From positions 16,086,419 through 16,150,418 of the forward strand of contig OZ024830.1 in the NCBI GenBank assembly GCA_964016985.1: DNA of 64,000 nucleotides, written 5' to 3'. The stretch is from Anodontia alba (taxonomy: Eukaryota > Mollusca > Bivalvia > Lucinida > Lucinidae). The translations under genes and the position numbers were made by a program. Below the pieces are notes generated by a model that saw nothing but the letters and a program-made list of their open reading frames with translations, was not told the origin of the DNA and did not search any database. Shown here in pieces: positions 21,155 to 32,689 of the stretch. The stretch's first letter is position 1. Every line of letters begins with the position of its first letter.

Positions 21155-21445
21155 GTACATCACGAAAACATACCTTTATAATTTTGACCCCCTTAAACCC
21201 CACTTTACCGTATATAGTAAAACTAGGGTTAACAGGTGTATAAATTATTTTTCTTATTTCTGCTCAAAAACATAGATTGTGGGTACTCGTTAGAATTGCC
21301 TCAGTGAGGCAATTCTAATGAGTACCTACAATCTACATTTGTAGCAGAAATATGAAAATATCAGAGTTTTTCATCTGAAAATTTTCATGTTTTGGAGGTG
21401 AAATTTTCTATATACATGTATTTGAATAGGCGTGTTTTTGTAATG
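21155..21445. mobile_element. MITE family J, copy 1
   Basis: CACGAAAACATACCTTTATA / GAATAGGCGTGTTTTTGT ends. Inner hairpin TTAGAATTGCCTCA / TGAGGCAATTCTAA resembles C/D centres, and a second palindrome is seen in AAACCCCACTTTA...GTAAAACTAGGGTT. Confidence 0.55.
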
Positions 21446-21594
21446 TGTCAAACAAACAAAAATATGGCTCTTAATTGCCTGAGTTAATCTTCAGTCATCT
21501 TAGGGGGAATGAATACATTTTCAGGAGGCAACTGTCAAAATTATTTTTGATCCCCTGAAAAGGGGTCTACACTAAAAGGACTGAATTTGCTGTC

Positions 21595-22292
21595 TAGGGT
21601 AAAAAACTAGGTCAATACTTTGATTCTTAGAGAAAGCTTTTGTACATTAGAGGCCTTACTTTTGGCATGATCTTCATTAAGATTGGTCTTGTTATTTGTA
21701 TCAACAAAATCTAGGTCAAGTTCAAAACTGAGTCCCATAGGGTCAAAAACTAGGTCTTTTTAGGTCATATCTTAGGAAAACATGGTGTACATATTTGAGG
21801 CCACATTTTGATCTGATCTTAATGAAATTTACTCAGAATGTTTATCTGAATAAAGTCTAGACCACTGTCAAATCTGGGTCACATGGGGTCAAAAAGTAGG
21901 TCACTGAATCAAATTTAAAAAAAAAAATGTTAGAGGCAACATTTTTTACCTGACCTTCAGAAAACGTGCTCAAAATATTTATCCTAATAACTTCTAGATC
22001 AGGTTTCAAACTGAGTTATATGAGGTAAAAAACTAGGTTACTAGCTCAAGGAAACAGTTTATGTGCACAGTAGAGGATTTATTTTTGACTTGATCATAAA
22101 GATTGTTCAGACTATTTGTCTCCAAAATCTAGTTTATAATAATGACAGGTGCGGGTAGGTAAGACACTGCTTTTTGTGGAAATCTTGTTGATTAGTGCAC
22201 ATGGCAGTTCTGGAAATTTGTCCATGCAAATAGCCTATGACTGTTTCACTCAGGTAAGCGAATTGTGACCTATTGGCCTCTTATTTCATGAA
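21595..22292. mobile_element. Tandem-repeat element, about 140-146 bp monomers
   Basis: GGGTCAAAAACTAGGTC recurs near 21597, 21740, 21886 and 22025. The 3' end GACTGTTTCACTCAGGTAAG...GGCCTCTTATT corresponds to the terminus at 61250-61295, so it belongs to the same termini class as the 59113 element. No 5' microsatellite remains. Confidence 0.5.
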
Positions 22293-22394
22293 GTATATAT
22301 ATGTAAAGGGCCAAAATTGTGGTTACTGTATGTTACATTATAGTCACTCTAAAGTTCCATTATATGCAACAATGTAACTGTAAGTTTCAATATA

Positions 22395-22598
22395 TGGTAA
22401 ATGTCCTAAAAATTCGAACACCAAAGTTTCTGATAAAATGACATATGCAAACAGTGCAGACCCAGATCAGACTGCTCCTAAAGGGGTCTGCACTGTTTGC
22501 CATTCCACTTAGTATTTTAGGAAACAAGTGCATAAGAAGCATAATTTAGGCCAGAATAGTAGAGAATAAAGTGTTCGAAATTTTAGGACATTTACCGT
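22395..22598. mobile_element. MITE family K, TA-flanked
   Basis: TGGTAAATGTCCTAAAAATT / AATTTTAGGACATTTACCG inside TA on both sides, with GCAAACAGTGCAGACCCAG / CTGCACTGTTTGC core. TA duplication and short TIRs suggest a Tc1/mariner-type source. Confidence 0.65.
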
Positions 22599-22630
22599 AT
22601 CAGTAACTTTCAACATATAGTGTACTTTAA

Positions 22631-22855
22631 CCCTTAAAGCGCCAAGAAAAACTGCATCTGAAAATGTCGTCTGCTGCATCTTCTTGCCAACTTTTCAAAC
22701 TTACATTTTGCATATAGGCAAACAGTGTGGACCCAGATCAGACTGCTCCTAAAGGAGCAGTCTGATGTGGGTCCACACTGTTTGCAACAATGACTTTTAA
22801 AGTAACCGGCAGAAGACAAAGCAGACAACAATAGTTGTGATTGGCGCTTTAAGGG
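22631..22855. mobile_element. MITE family L carrying the A/F/K core hairpin
   Basis: Perfect 15-bp ends CCCTTAAAGCGCCAA / TTGGCGCTTTAAGGG between TTAA at 22627-22630 and 22856-22859. The centre is GCAAACAGTGTGGACCCAG / GTGGGTCCACACTGTTTGC, unlike the other two L copies. Confidence 0.8.
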
Positions 22856-23232
22856 TTAAGTTTCAGTCTTACAGTAAATGCTATATAGTGTTACTGTGAG
22901 CTTGTGTATGCAGAGCAGTGTTTCCTGTTTCTTTATATGTAGAAATGTTACTGTAAGTTTCAAAATATGGGGTTGAAATGCCAAACCTTATTTTCTAGGA
23001 AAGATAACCAAAAAGATAGAATGTTTTTTTCTATAATCTTGAATGGTCCTGGTTACAGCTTTAACATCTTTGTTGATGAAATCAAAATGCTGGATTTAAA
23101 AGAGAACATAACAAGAGATAAAAAAAAAAAGTAAATTGAACATTTAACCTGCCCAAACTGGCAATGTTTTGCTGTGCATTCAGCAGCAGACTTGTAGACT
23201 GGGAGAGCTGTGTATGGAAAAAGTTGTAGAAA

Positions 23233-23361
23233 ATGGAAACTATAATGGAAAGGCCTCTTTGGACAAATCCCTTGACACATGAAGAATACCCACTGGAACT
23301 TTTGGATCGTCCTAAAACAAGAAGAGACTTCATTCCTGTAATACCATCAGTACCAGTTAGG
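23233..23361 (+). CDS. Candidate first coding exon, unrecognised protein
   Basis: Seen: 43 codons from ATG (a second in-frame ATG lies at 23245) to a strong donor AGG|GTAAGC. An in-frame TAG sits two codons before the first ATG. The product begins METIMERPLWTNPL and ends FIPVIPSVPVR; it is rich in Pro, Arg and acidic residues, with no membrane segment or coiled coil. Unlike the repeat ORFs, it lies outside any palindrome or tandem repeat visible here. In-frame reading past the donor meets a stop within a few codons, which fits an exon boundary. It could be the 5' coding exon of the plus-strand gene that includes 57781 and 63415 (both phase 0), or of another gene with exons that cannot be seen here. 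Function unknown. A weaker alternative is an internal exon using TTGTAG as acceptor. Confidence 0.5.
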
Positions 23362-25990
23362 GTAAGCTTCTGAATGTATTGTATTTGAATCCATTTGTGA
23401 GAAAACCATCACCACATATTATATGTAAATCCAAAAATTCTGAATTTGCTTGTTCATTCTGTTTTGTGGAAGTGTTGTTTTAGGTTGTCATTGCATGTCA
23501 TAAAACTCTTTTCTTGCATACCGGATAAGGATTTCCACAAATTACACCGGTGCTAGCAAATCTTATCTCACACACCCTTATCCGCCCCTCGAGGAAGATA
23601 AATATTGATAATTTTCACTTGTTTTAAATACACTGGTTATATAGGACACAGTAATGCCATCGTTAAGGTTGACGTCACTGAACGTAATGATGTCACTAAA
23701 TGTAACGGTATTATCCTCACAATATGGCGGACGTCTGCAATCAAAGTGACTGCATTATCAAAAAACCCACTTTCAGAAATGAAAAGTATGCAAGTAAAAG
23801 AATATATCATGAGTGTGAGGGACAGATAGAAAAATCTGTCCCCGGTGATCACAGTCTGACATCACTCAGCAAGCCAGACAGTAACCCTCGGGACGGATTT
23901 TTCTATCCACCCCTGACACCAATGATAGATTCGTATAATCACATGCATTTGGAGGGGTGCGTTGCACATGAATTTAGTATTTTCTAGATATCTAGATTTG
24001 TTTTTGCTCTTTAGGAGCAGTTTGTTCTATGTTTACTCAGGCAGTTCTGTCTGATCAGTATAAGTAAATACAGTATTATATTAATGTAAACAATAATAAA
24101 CAATAATAATAACCAGTGTTTTTAAAAAGAAAGAAAAAAAAAAGAGAAAGAGTCTCGCACAGTAGCAGTTATGCTAAAAGGGGATTTCTAAAATTTCAAA
24201 CACAGCTTTCTTCTCTTCAGGTAATTTTTTATCGGCACATTCTAATTTTGGTAACTGTTGTTTTTTTTTGTTTGTTTTGTTTTGTTTTTTCGTTATGCAA
24301 CCGGAAACTATAGTAGTAGTGTTGAAAGCTACTGCAAAACTTAAATGCAAACAGCAGTGTCATAACGACTTTTATGTACATAAATGGCATGGGAACCTAT
24401 TTTATTTTATAGAAACCCAGGAGTAACAGATTGAAAATTCACGAGAAAAAAAAACAAAAAAACAAAACAAAAAAAAACAACAGAGACTTTTATCACAGTG
24501 TTAGCAATTTCCACATGACAGTCGCATGTATGCACGAATTATTAGGGTTAGATTATGCGCAGGCGATCTAAAACAGTTGTTACCTCATGGCAGACATGAT
24601 AAATATTCCAGTTGAAAAACGAAGGCCAGGATAAATCTATGGATCCGCGCTGTACGATCTTACTATTTGCTGTTTGTTCCTGTATATCACTATTTTGCAT
24701 GTCTTATTGCTATAGCAGAATTCCAAAGTGGAACAGATCATTTCTGCAAAGCATGACAAACATGCGATTGTAAGAAAGGGCTACACGTGAAATTGTAAAT
24801 TAGCATGTGTGTCTGCGCATTTTGATCTTGGTCGTTCCTGCTCATCCGTACACTGTTTCCTACGAAAAGATCTGCCGCTAATATTTAAATTTAGCGTGCC
24901 AAAGGTTTCAATAATCACGCCAAATTAACACCCCCAGCAAATTAATTCCTGTGTCATGATACACTCCGCGCATCCTATTTGAACAGGTAATGGTCCCAAA
25001 ATGAACCTATCATTTGTTACAAATGTGATCAGTCTGTGCATTAGCTGGAGACTGTGATTCATGTATTACAGTGTTTTATACCAATGACCTAATCAGCGAA
25101 TTGAGTGGACACCATTCTGCACTAGACTGCATCTCACACTCTGGTCTGAATTACACATATGCACAAAGGGAACGGTTTTCACCTGAATAGGATTAGTATT
25201 TATGACAGATAATTCTTGCATTAAGTTTCATTTCGGTGTAGAAGATAATCTGTTCCACCACCAAATTCTAAATGACAACTTTTTTTGTAAGAAAGAAATA
25301 TGAGCACTAAAAACAATAATAGCAGTTCACAGGTTTGGCATATATAGTCCAGTTTGGTGCAGATCTAAAATCTATGATCTTGATCAGGCTGCATTTAGTG
25401 CAAGCTGTTGTCTGCACTGTCCGTTTATGTATAAGAAACAACCTTATGGCATTTGAAACAGCATAGACAAGATCAACGTGCGCATCTGCACAGTCTGTGT
25501 ATCGGAACGATCTGATCTGGTCTACGCATATAGTCTCTAATCAGTCTGCGCTTTCACATTTAAACTCCTTGCACTTCACCTTTAATGAAAGGGACTTTTG
25601 TGTTTCTGTAGTGGCTCAAACAAGAACAAACTTGCAGTACCCTTTTAAATTATTTTTGGTCAGCTTGTGTATCTCAGTGCGGTAAAGTGAAGAGGGTTGT
25701 TATGTAAAAAGACAGTGAACTAAACCAGCTTATTTTATCTGGGAGTGCCGAACAAATGTATCTTGCGATTAATTAGTGTACGGGATAATTAGTTTTTTTG
25801 TTATGAGGAACATTTATTCCATGTAGAATTAATCAGATGGAATTGAAAACAAACATCAGTGTGGTAATTATATATTAGTTCATACAATTTCACATTCAGT
25901 TTACCAATCACACATAGCAAATAAGAAAACCCATTCATCGTATAGGTCCTTTTTTGTCTTTTCGGGTGTCCGAAAGCGTCCTATAGCCAG
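23362..25990. other. Low-repeat stretch after the candidate exon (intron?)
   Basis: Fewest recognisable repeats in the window. Notable: ATATGGCGGAC at 23722 beginning an 87-codon ORF that overlaps a GGACAGATAGAAAAATCTGTCC hairpin; promoter-like TATGCGCAGGCG (24555) before ATGGCAGACATG (24592), whose ORF stops after 15 codons; poly(A)/poly(T) runs near 24130, 24265 and 24450. No second exon is convincing. Confidence 0.35.
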
Positions 25991-25997
25991 GTCAATT

Positions 25998-26136
25998 TTG
26001 GCTGTCAGTGAATCTGTCCCAAAACTTTGAACAGTAAATTTTTTAGCAAATCGTAAGTCCTAAAATTTCAACAGCAAGAACTGAAATTATTTAATTTTGT
26101 TCCAAATTTTAGGACATTTTTCCGTATTGGAAGAAA
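25998..26136. mobile_element. Degraded family K MITE
   Basis: Right end CCAAATTTTAGGACATTTTTCCG-TA matches K; the left end and core are eroded. Confidence 0.35.
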
Positions 26137-26209
26137 GGTAAAATAAGGCTAGTATTGCCATAAATATGCTTTTAAGTGTCAAATATATACATGAAATATC
26201 ATAGTTCAA

Positions 26210-26385
26210 GATAAGAGTAGATATCAGATAAATATTTTTTTTTAATTCTCCATGAAAACTTAGTTGTGGGTACTCATTAGAAGCGCATTAGAAAGTACTT
26301 CTAATGAGTACCCACAACATACGTTTTCCAGGAGAAATAAGAAAAATATCAACTTTTGGATTGAAAAAAAAGATCAAGAGCTATG
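26210..26385. mobile_element. MITE family C
   Basis: CATAGTTCAAGATAAGAG / AAGATCAAGAGCTATG ends. Centre ACTCATTAGAAGCGCATTAG / AAGTACTTCTAATGAGT. Confidence 0.6.
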
Positions 26386-26710
26386 AATATTGAGTGACCT
26401 GGTCAGGGTTTGAAGATTTATTACTTATTTTATAGTATCAAATACTACCCTCTAAAATTAAGGATACTTTTTATGACTATTTTATCATCTGGGTATAATT
26501 GAAAAACTTTTGACGGAGAGATAAAACCCATATGATTTTTCTTCAAACAGATGTTTCACTTTCATCAGTCACATTTTTTTTTTTATGTTGAATCTTGAAA
26601 TGGTCAACTGCAAGCTGATAGAAACTGCCATTAGCATGATGAGGGAATTTGATCTTTTGACCATTCTGGTTTGATTGCTGTTTTGTGAATTAGCTATCAT
26701 GCCCACATAT

Positions 26711-26843
26711 ACCGTATTTGATCTAATTACTACACTGTGCGGTTAGGTTTTTCAAAATAACTAGAAAAAAAACTTGTAAAATATCCACCTAATAAGGACA
26801 CACTTTAGAAAAAGATCAGCTGTGGACCTCATGATAAGATTAT
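26711..26843. mobile_element. Left half of a family D MITE
   Basis: CCGTATTTGATCTAATTACT and the D left body (GATCAGCTGTGGACCTCATG); truncated where the A MITE begins. Confidence 0.5.
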
Positions 26844-26847
26844 TTAA

Positions 26848-27053
26848 CCCTTGTCATGCAGAATAAATTAAGATGCCATGCCCACTTTTAACTGTCAGCC
26901 AATCAGATTCCTTGATCCTGATTGTTGATATAAATTTATATACTGAATGGCAAACATTGCAGATCCAGATCAGTTGGCTTCTTCAGAAGCCAACTGATCT
27001 GGATCTACACTGTTTGCAAAGGCAGGATATGTCCAGGTACAGCAGGATAAGGG
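26848..27053. mobile_element. MITE family A
   Basis: TTAA 26844-26847 and 27054-27057. CCCTTGTCATGCAGAAT / AGCAGGATAAGGG. Core GATCAGTTGGCTTCTTCAGAAG perfect. Confidence 0.8.
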
Positions 27054-27059
27054 TTAATA

Positions 27060-28990
27060 TTTATATCCCTGGCATATGAAGTATGCAATGGGGGTATATA
27101 GTTATACCCCCGGCATACAAAATATGCAATGGGGGTATATAGTTTTTGTCTTTTCTGTGTGTCTGTCTGTCTGTCAGTCTTTTAACATTCCTACTTTACC
27201 TAGAAACTTGAAATTTTGTACACATAACAAGTATGACAAGTTGTATTGTGGGAAAGAAAATAAGGACCATGGGGCCAGGTCCCTTAGAGTTATTTCCCTT
27301 TGTTGTTCTTTCTATTAAATTTTGTATTTTTCTTAAATTTGTGTCAAAGATATCTCAGGAATTACTTTACCTAGAAACTTGAAATTTTGTACACATGACA
27401 AGTATGACTAGTTGTATTGTGGGAAAGAAAATAAGGGCCATGGGGCCAGGTCTCTTAGAGCTATTTCCCTTTGTTTTTCTTGCTATTAAATTTTGTACCT
27501 TTCTTAATTTTGTGTCAAAGATATCTCAGGAACTACTTTACCTAGGAACTTGAAATTTTGTACACATGACAAGTATGACTAGTTGTATTGTGGGAAAGAA
27601 AATAAGGGCCATGGGGCCAGGTCCCTTAGAGTTATTTCCCTTTGTTGTTCTTGCTATTAAATTTTGTGTCAAAGATATCTCAGGAACTACTTTACCTAGA
27701 AACTTGAAATTTTGTACACATGACAAGTATGACTAGTTGTATTGTGGGAAAGAAAGTAAGGGCCATGTGGCCAGGTCCCTTAGAGTTATTTCCCTTTGTT
27801 GTTCTTGCTATTAAATTTTGTATTTTTCTTAATAATTTCTATACTGGTTTTCAGATTTTAATGAAATTTATTTTACACATACACCTTTATGCACTACATA
27901 TATGTGATATGAAAACAGGGGCTTCAGGGCCAGATTTATTACAGTTATATTCCTATTTTATATTTCGTTATTTTGATATGTAGTGAATTTTGTGTCAAAG
28001 ATATCTCCTGAACTACTTTACCTAGAAACTTGAAATTTTGTACACATGACAAGTATGACTAATTGTGTTGTGGGAAAGAAAATAAGGGCCATGGGGCCAG
28101 GTCCCTTAGAGTTATTTCCCTTTGTTGTTCTTGCTATTAAATTTTGTATTTTTCTTAATGATTTCTATACTGGTTTTCAGATTTTAATGAAATTTATTTT
28201 ACACATACACCTTTATGCACTACACATGTGATATGAAAACAGGGGCTTCAGGGCCAGATTTATTACAGTTATATTCCTTTTTTATATTTCGTTATTTTGA
28301 TATGTATTTATTTTGTGTCAATTTTGTGTCAAAGATATCTCCCGAACTACTCTACCTAGAAACTTGAAATTTTGTACACCTGACAATATGACTAGTTGTA
28401 ATGTGGGAAAGTAAATAAGGGCCATGGGGCCAGGCCCCTTAGAGTTATTTCCCTTTGTTGTTTTTGCTATTAAATTATGTATTTTCCTTAATAATTTCTA
28501 AACCCATTTTCAGATTTTAATAAAATTAATTTACACATGCACCTTTATGCACTACATATGTGATATGAAAATAGGGGCTTCAGGGCCAGGTTTATTAGAG
28601 TTATATCCCTTTGTTATATTTCATTATTTTCTGTTAAAGATATCTCTGGAAATACTTTACCTACAAACTTCAACTTTTGTACACATGCCAAGTATGACGA
28701 GTTGTATTGTGGAAAATAAAATAAGGGCAATTGGGCCAGGTCCCTTAGAGTTATTTCCCTTTATTGTTCTTGCTATTAAAGTATGTATTTTTCTTAATAA
28801 CTTCTATACCTGTTTCTAGATTTTATTGAAATTTATTTTACTCGCACACCTTTATGCACTCTAAGTGTGATATGACAATAGGGGCTTCCAGGTTTATTAG
28901 AGTTATATCCCTTTGTCATCTTGTTGTGTGTTATCACTGATGGCCATGGCAGGGGGTATTAGTGAGCACATGCTCACTTCATGGTTTAGT
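27060..28990 (+). mobile_element. Tandem-repeat Helitron-like element
   Basis: Duplicated 5' block with palindromic ATATGCAATGGGGGTATATAG, a (GTCT)n tract at 27161-27178, then monomers with two alternating parts. GGCCATGGGGCCAGGTCCCTTAGAGTTATTTCC-type words recur eight times, spaced about 165 bp early, then about 300 bp where an AATTTATTTTACACATACACC block intervenes. The 3' hairpin GTGAGCACATGCTCAC is at 28962-28977, followed by TTCATGGTTTAG|T. ORFs inside are repeat artefacts. Confidence 0.6.
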
Positions 28991-29400
28991 TTTTGTCTTT
29001 TCTGTGTGTCTGTCAGTCTGTCAGTCTGTTAACATTTATTTTGTGTCAAAGATATCTCAGGAACTGCTTTACCTAGAAACTTGAAATTTTGTACACATGA
29101 CAAGTATGACTAGTTGTATTGTGGGAAAGAAAATAAGGGCCATGGGGCCAGGTCCCTTAGAGTTATTTCCCTTTGTTGTTCTGGCTATACTGATGGCCAT
29201 GGCATTTATTTGTGTCAAAGATATCTCAGGAACTACTTTGCCTAGAAACTTGAAATTTTGTACACATGACAAGTATGTATTGTGGGAAAGAAAATAAGGG
29301 CCATGGGGCCAGGTCCCTTAGAGTTATTTCCCTTTGTTGTTCTGGCTATACTGATGGACATGGCTGGGGGTATTAGTGAGCATATGCTCACTTCATGGTC
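28991..29400 (+). mobile_element. Short tandem copy of the preceding element
   Basis: Restarts with TTTTTGTCTTTTCTGTGTG and (GTCA/GTCT)n, has two monomers and its own 3' hairpin GTGAGCATATGCTCAC (29376-29391). Confidence 0.55.
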
Positions 29401-29404
29401 TTTA

Positions 29405-29652
29405 TGACTGATTTTCTTTATAAAAATATATGTTTGGGGTACTCATTTTAATTGCCTCAATAAATCTGTAAAAGCATATCTTGTTGGTACTCATTTTGAA
29501 TTGCCTCAACTTGATGAGGCAATTCAAATGAGTACCAACAACATACACTTTTATAAAGAAGCAGATGAATAAACATGGCTGTCATGAGAAAACAACAAAA
29601 TGCTTGACTGTGTGCTTATAGGGGTATGTGCAGTAATTAGATCGAATGTGGT
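29405..29652. mobile_element. MITE family D with duplicated hairpin arm
   Basis: The left arm (ATATGTTTGGGGTACTCATT) appears twice before the right arm GAGGCAATTCAAATGAGTAC. Right body CTTGACTGTGTGCTTATAGG and end CAGTAATTAGATCGAATGTGG. Confidence 0.5.
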
Positions 29653-29948
29653 ACTTTTCAGCCACTGAAATCTCAGGGTTTCATCCGGAAGTTGATCAAA
29701 CTCCTTAAATCAATCTAACCAGAGCAAAGTACTGGTTGTTCCTGCTTTCTATTCTTTATCTTTCACATGGAAAGCAGGGAAACAGTATTTTGTTTTTGTT
29801 GGTTTTCTTTGACTGAAAATTGCATGTAGGAATAACAGCCAATTCACAGAACAACAGTCAAATCAGAATGGTCAAATGATTGAATGCCCTTGATATGACA
29901 TGGCTTCAGTTTTATGCACATGCCTTGCCCAGACACTCGTTGTTTTAA

Positions 29949-30151
29949 CCTTTACCACTCTCTGGGCAAAATCAGCAGAAAACAGCTTGATGATATTTTT
30001 TTCATATTTTTTCCAGAAAATACACTTTGACATCTCATGCAAACTGTCTCCTATGGAGAGAGTTTGCATGAAATGTCAAAAAGTATTTTCTGGGTAATAG
30101 AAAAATATTTTAAAATATTGCCTTCTGAAATTTTTACCCAGCATGCTAAGC
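29949..30151. mobile_element. MITE family B
   Basis: TTAA 29945-29948 and 30152-30155. CCTTTACCACTCTCTGGGC / TTTTTACCCAGCATGCTAAG ends. Confidence 0.7.
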
Positions 30152-30196
30152 TTAAATGAAGACACAAGAGTAGTATCTTTAGACTTCCAGTATTTA

Positions 30197-30249
30197 TTAG
30201 ACTGGCTCCAGTCTCCAGTGTTAGCCGCTGGAGACTGGAGCCAGTCTAA
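30197..30249. repeat. Perfect 22-bp stem, 9-nt loop hairpin
   Basis: TTAGACTGGCTCCAGTCTCC... pairs exactly with its complement around the loop TGTTAGCCG. It is a single isolated hairpin not shared with any MITE family here; a small foldback or a hairpin RNA precursor are both possible. Confidence 0.8.
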
Positions 30250-30416
30250 GTATTTATCATCATTATCAGTTCTCAGTTATACCATCATGCCCCAGTTTTG
30301 ACAAAATTAGTGAAAATTAACTTGGCTTCTGTAGTACAAATAATTGCCAAGCCTGTCTTGATTCTTGGAGCACATCATAGATTGGTTTGCAGTGAAAAGG
30401 GTTCTTTTAATGGCAT

Positions 30417-30627
30417 TACCATATTTACTCTATTTGGACAGACCAGCCTGAGCAAACAGTGTAGATCCAGATTTGATGCTACAAAACATGGTGTCTGATC
30501 AGGGTCTACACTGTTTGCCACCCATTCATTTGTTATCCAGACACATCATGTTAGAGAAATGGACTTGTTCATTGTTTAGGATAAGTATGGTAAGGTGTTA
30601 AGGTAAATATTTGAGTAAATATGGGGT
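30417..30627. mobile_element. MITE family F
   Basis: Left ACCATATTTACTCTATTTGG, core GCAAACAGTGTAGATCCAGA / CAGGGTCTACACTGTTTGCC, right body GGACTTGTTCATTGTTTAGG ending in GTAAATATGGGGTA. Confidence 0.6.
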
Positions 30628-30628
30628 A

Positions 30629-30977
30629 CCATATTTGATCCAGTTACTGCATATACCTCTATAAGTGCAGTCAAGCAATTTCTTAGTCTTCAGATTACAG
30701 GCCTTTATGTATCTACTTCCCCATAGACGCACATGTTGCTGGTACTCATTTGAATTGCCTCAAGTTGAGGCAATTCAAATGTGTACCCATGACTTATGCT
30801 TTTATAAAGGAAGTCAGAAAAATATTGGGTAAGTATCATTAAATACACCCCACATGAAGTTCTCTGTGATCTTTCTTTAAAGTATACCCGTATTATGGGG
30901 ATAGTTTAGTAAAAGTTTTTCTTGTGATTTTTTAAAAAAAACTTAAGTGCACAGTACGGTAATTAGGGCAAATATGG
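30629..30977. mobile_element. MITE family D, TA-flanked
   Basis: TA at 30627-30628 and 30978-30979. Ends CCATATTTGATCCAGTTACT / GGTAATTAGGGCAAATATGG. Hairpin GAATTGCCTCAAGTTGAGGC. Confidence 0.65.
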
Positions 30978-31157
30978 TAGTTTAGATATTTTGAGCAAAG
31001 CATGTTTTCTACACAAATATTCAGGTCCTTTTATGTCACTGTCATAATTTTTGGAACATTTTGTGTTTGTAAAGAATGGGGAAAATACCAGTAATAATAT
31101 TTCCCCACTAATAACTTACCTGAAGTTTCAGTTATGCACTGCATTCAGACCATTTAA

Positions 31158-31369
31158 CCCTTGTTCTGCTGAACCCGGATATACCCTGCCTTTGCAAACA
31201 GTGTAGATCCAGATCAGTTGGCACCTGAAGAAGCCAACTGATCTGGATCTACACTGTTTGCCATTACGTAAGTGAATTTATATCAAAAACCTGGTTCAAG
31301 TAATCTGATTGGCTGAAAATTAGAAGTGGGTGTTGCATCTTAACACTGCTTTATTCAGCAGGACAAGGG
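31158..31369. mobile_element. MITE family A
   Basis: TTAA 31154-31157 and 31370-31373. CCCTTGTTCTGCTGAAC / TTCAGCAGGACAAGGG ends. One arm has CACC where the other has TTCT, the only break in the hairpin. Confidence 0.8.
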
Positions 31370-31460
31370 TTAAACAGTTTCTGTTTTTATGACAATAAAA
31401 CAGATGGATTACTTATTAGCATAAAAGTTCATGAAAACTTAGAAATATGAAAATGATGTA

Positions 31461-31802
31461 CCGTATTCGACCTAATTACCGCACATATCACTATAAGCAC
31501 ACAGTCAAGCAATTTCATAGTCCAGGTTACAGACCATATATTTATATCTACTTCTTTATAAAAGCATATGTTGTGGGTACTCATTTGAATTGCCTCGACA
31601 AGTCAAGGCAGTTCAAATGAGTACCCACAGCATATGCTTTTATAAAGACAATATCACGTAAGCATCATTGATAATCCTCTCATAATCTCTCTCTGCTAAC
31701 CTTTCTTCAAAGTGCGCCCTTATTAGGTGCATATTTTACTAAAAGATTTTCTCAGTAATTTTGAAAAACATAAGTGCACCGTGTGGTAATTAGATTGAAT
31801 AT
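31461..31802. mobile_element. MITE family D, most complete copy
   Basis: CCGTATTCGACCTAATTACC / GGTAATTAGATTGAATATG ends, both subterminal bodies present, hairpin CATTTGAATTGCCTCGAC / GTCAAGGCAGTTCAAATG. Confidence 0.65.
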
Positions 31803-32005
31803 GCCTTCATATGGTAGAGGACATGAAAAAGATAGGTTTAATGTTGACTGTTTGCATGACAACATAAATAAACAGATGCTTCAGAAAGATAAAGGAGATT
31901 TTGTGAAACATAATCCAAAATGAAAAAAATAATGAAAGGAAATAGATTTTTTGTGAAATGGTAAATATATGTATTATTACCTTGCGGTTAGAAAGCCAGG
32001 AAGCA

Positions 32006-32493
32006 TAGCTCCAGATAAGAGGAGGTATCCACAATTTATTTTTCTTATATCGCAAAAATGTATGTTGTGGGTACTCATGAGAAGCACCTCAGCCAGGCAC
32101 TTCTAATGAGTACCCACAACATACGTTTTTGGAGAAGTAAGAAAAATATTAATACTTTCCGGTTAAAAAAAGCAGCATTGGTGGAGCAGTCTGATGTTCA
32201 TCCGATTGGTAATCATGAGTTCATGACGGGTCCAGCAACATTGTTTCTTGGAAATTGATATGAAACATTTTCTACCGTCATTCTCTCCCTTCTGTTGATT
32301 TAAGAAGGGCAGTTGTCAGTTTCTGGGGAAAGAAGGTGCACAAGTACTGGTACTTAGAGGACTGAGCCTGCCCAGGAAAAGTGTGGTTAGGTAAACTGAC
32401 GGCACTTGACATGATCCTAATGGGTTGACTAGACTGTAAAACCTCAACTCAATCAATCAGTTAAAAAAAAAAGCACCTTATCTGCAGCTTTGA
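32006..32493. mobile_element. MITE family C interrupted by a SINE
   Basis: CATAGCTCCAGATAAGAGG left end and hairpin ACTCATGAGAAGCACCTCA / GCACTTCTAATGAGT. The right arm is broken at 32174 and ends AGCACCTTATCTGCAGCTTTG after the SINE. Confidence 0.6.
32175..32459 (+). mobile_element. SINE (T family) with decayed tRNA head, in C
   Basis: Alignable by eye along its length to 34501-34807: GAAGGGCAGTTGTCAGTTTC, AGGACTGAGCCTGCCCAGG, GTGGTTAGGTAAACTGAC, and tail GTAAAACCTCAACTCAATCA. GTTAAAAAAAGCA is duplicated at 32162-32174 and 32460-32475 (A run length differs). Confidence 0.7.
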
Positions 32494-32689
32494 GAAAGTA
32501 GTACCTAAAAAAAGATATGGGAGCCAGTAATAATTGGCTTAAACAATTGAATGATTACCCAACAGAAATATAAAGTATAGTACATGTATTAGAAACTCAG
32601 TAGGAGATGATTTGAGGGGCCTATTATTATCACCCTAAAGTTAAGTAAAGGGGAACAAAACAGTTTTTCTAGCTGAAAACAGAATTAAA

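Noticed and set aside
23724..23987. 87-codon ORF starting ATGGCGGAC
   Set aside because: Good initiator context, but it spans an imperfect hairpin (GGACAGATAGAAAAATCTGTCC and GGACGGATTTTTCTATCC), suggesting a repeat; no donor site and composition not convincing.
27538..29297. Several ORFs with MTSMTSCIVGKK / FELVVLAIKFCIF-like repeats on both strands
   Set aside because: They are copies of the tandem monomers of a Helitron-like element, recurring with the repeat period.
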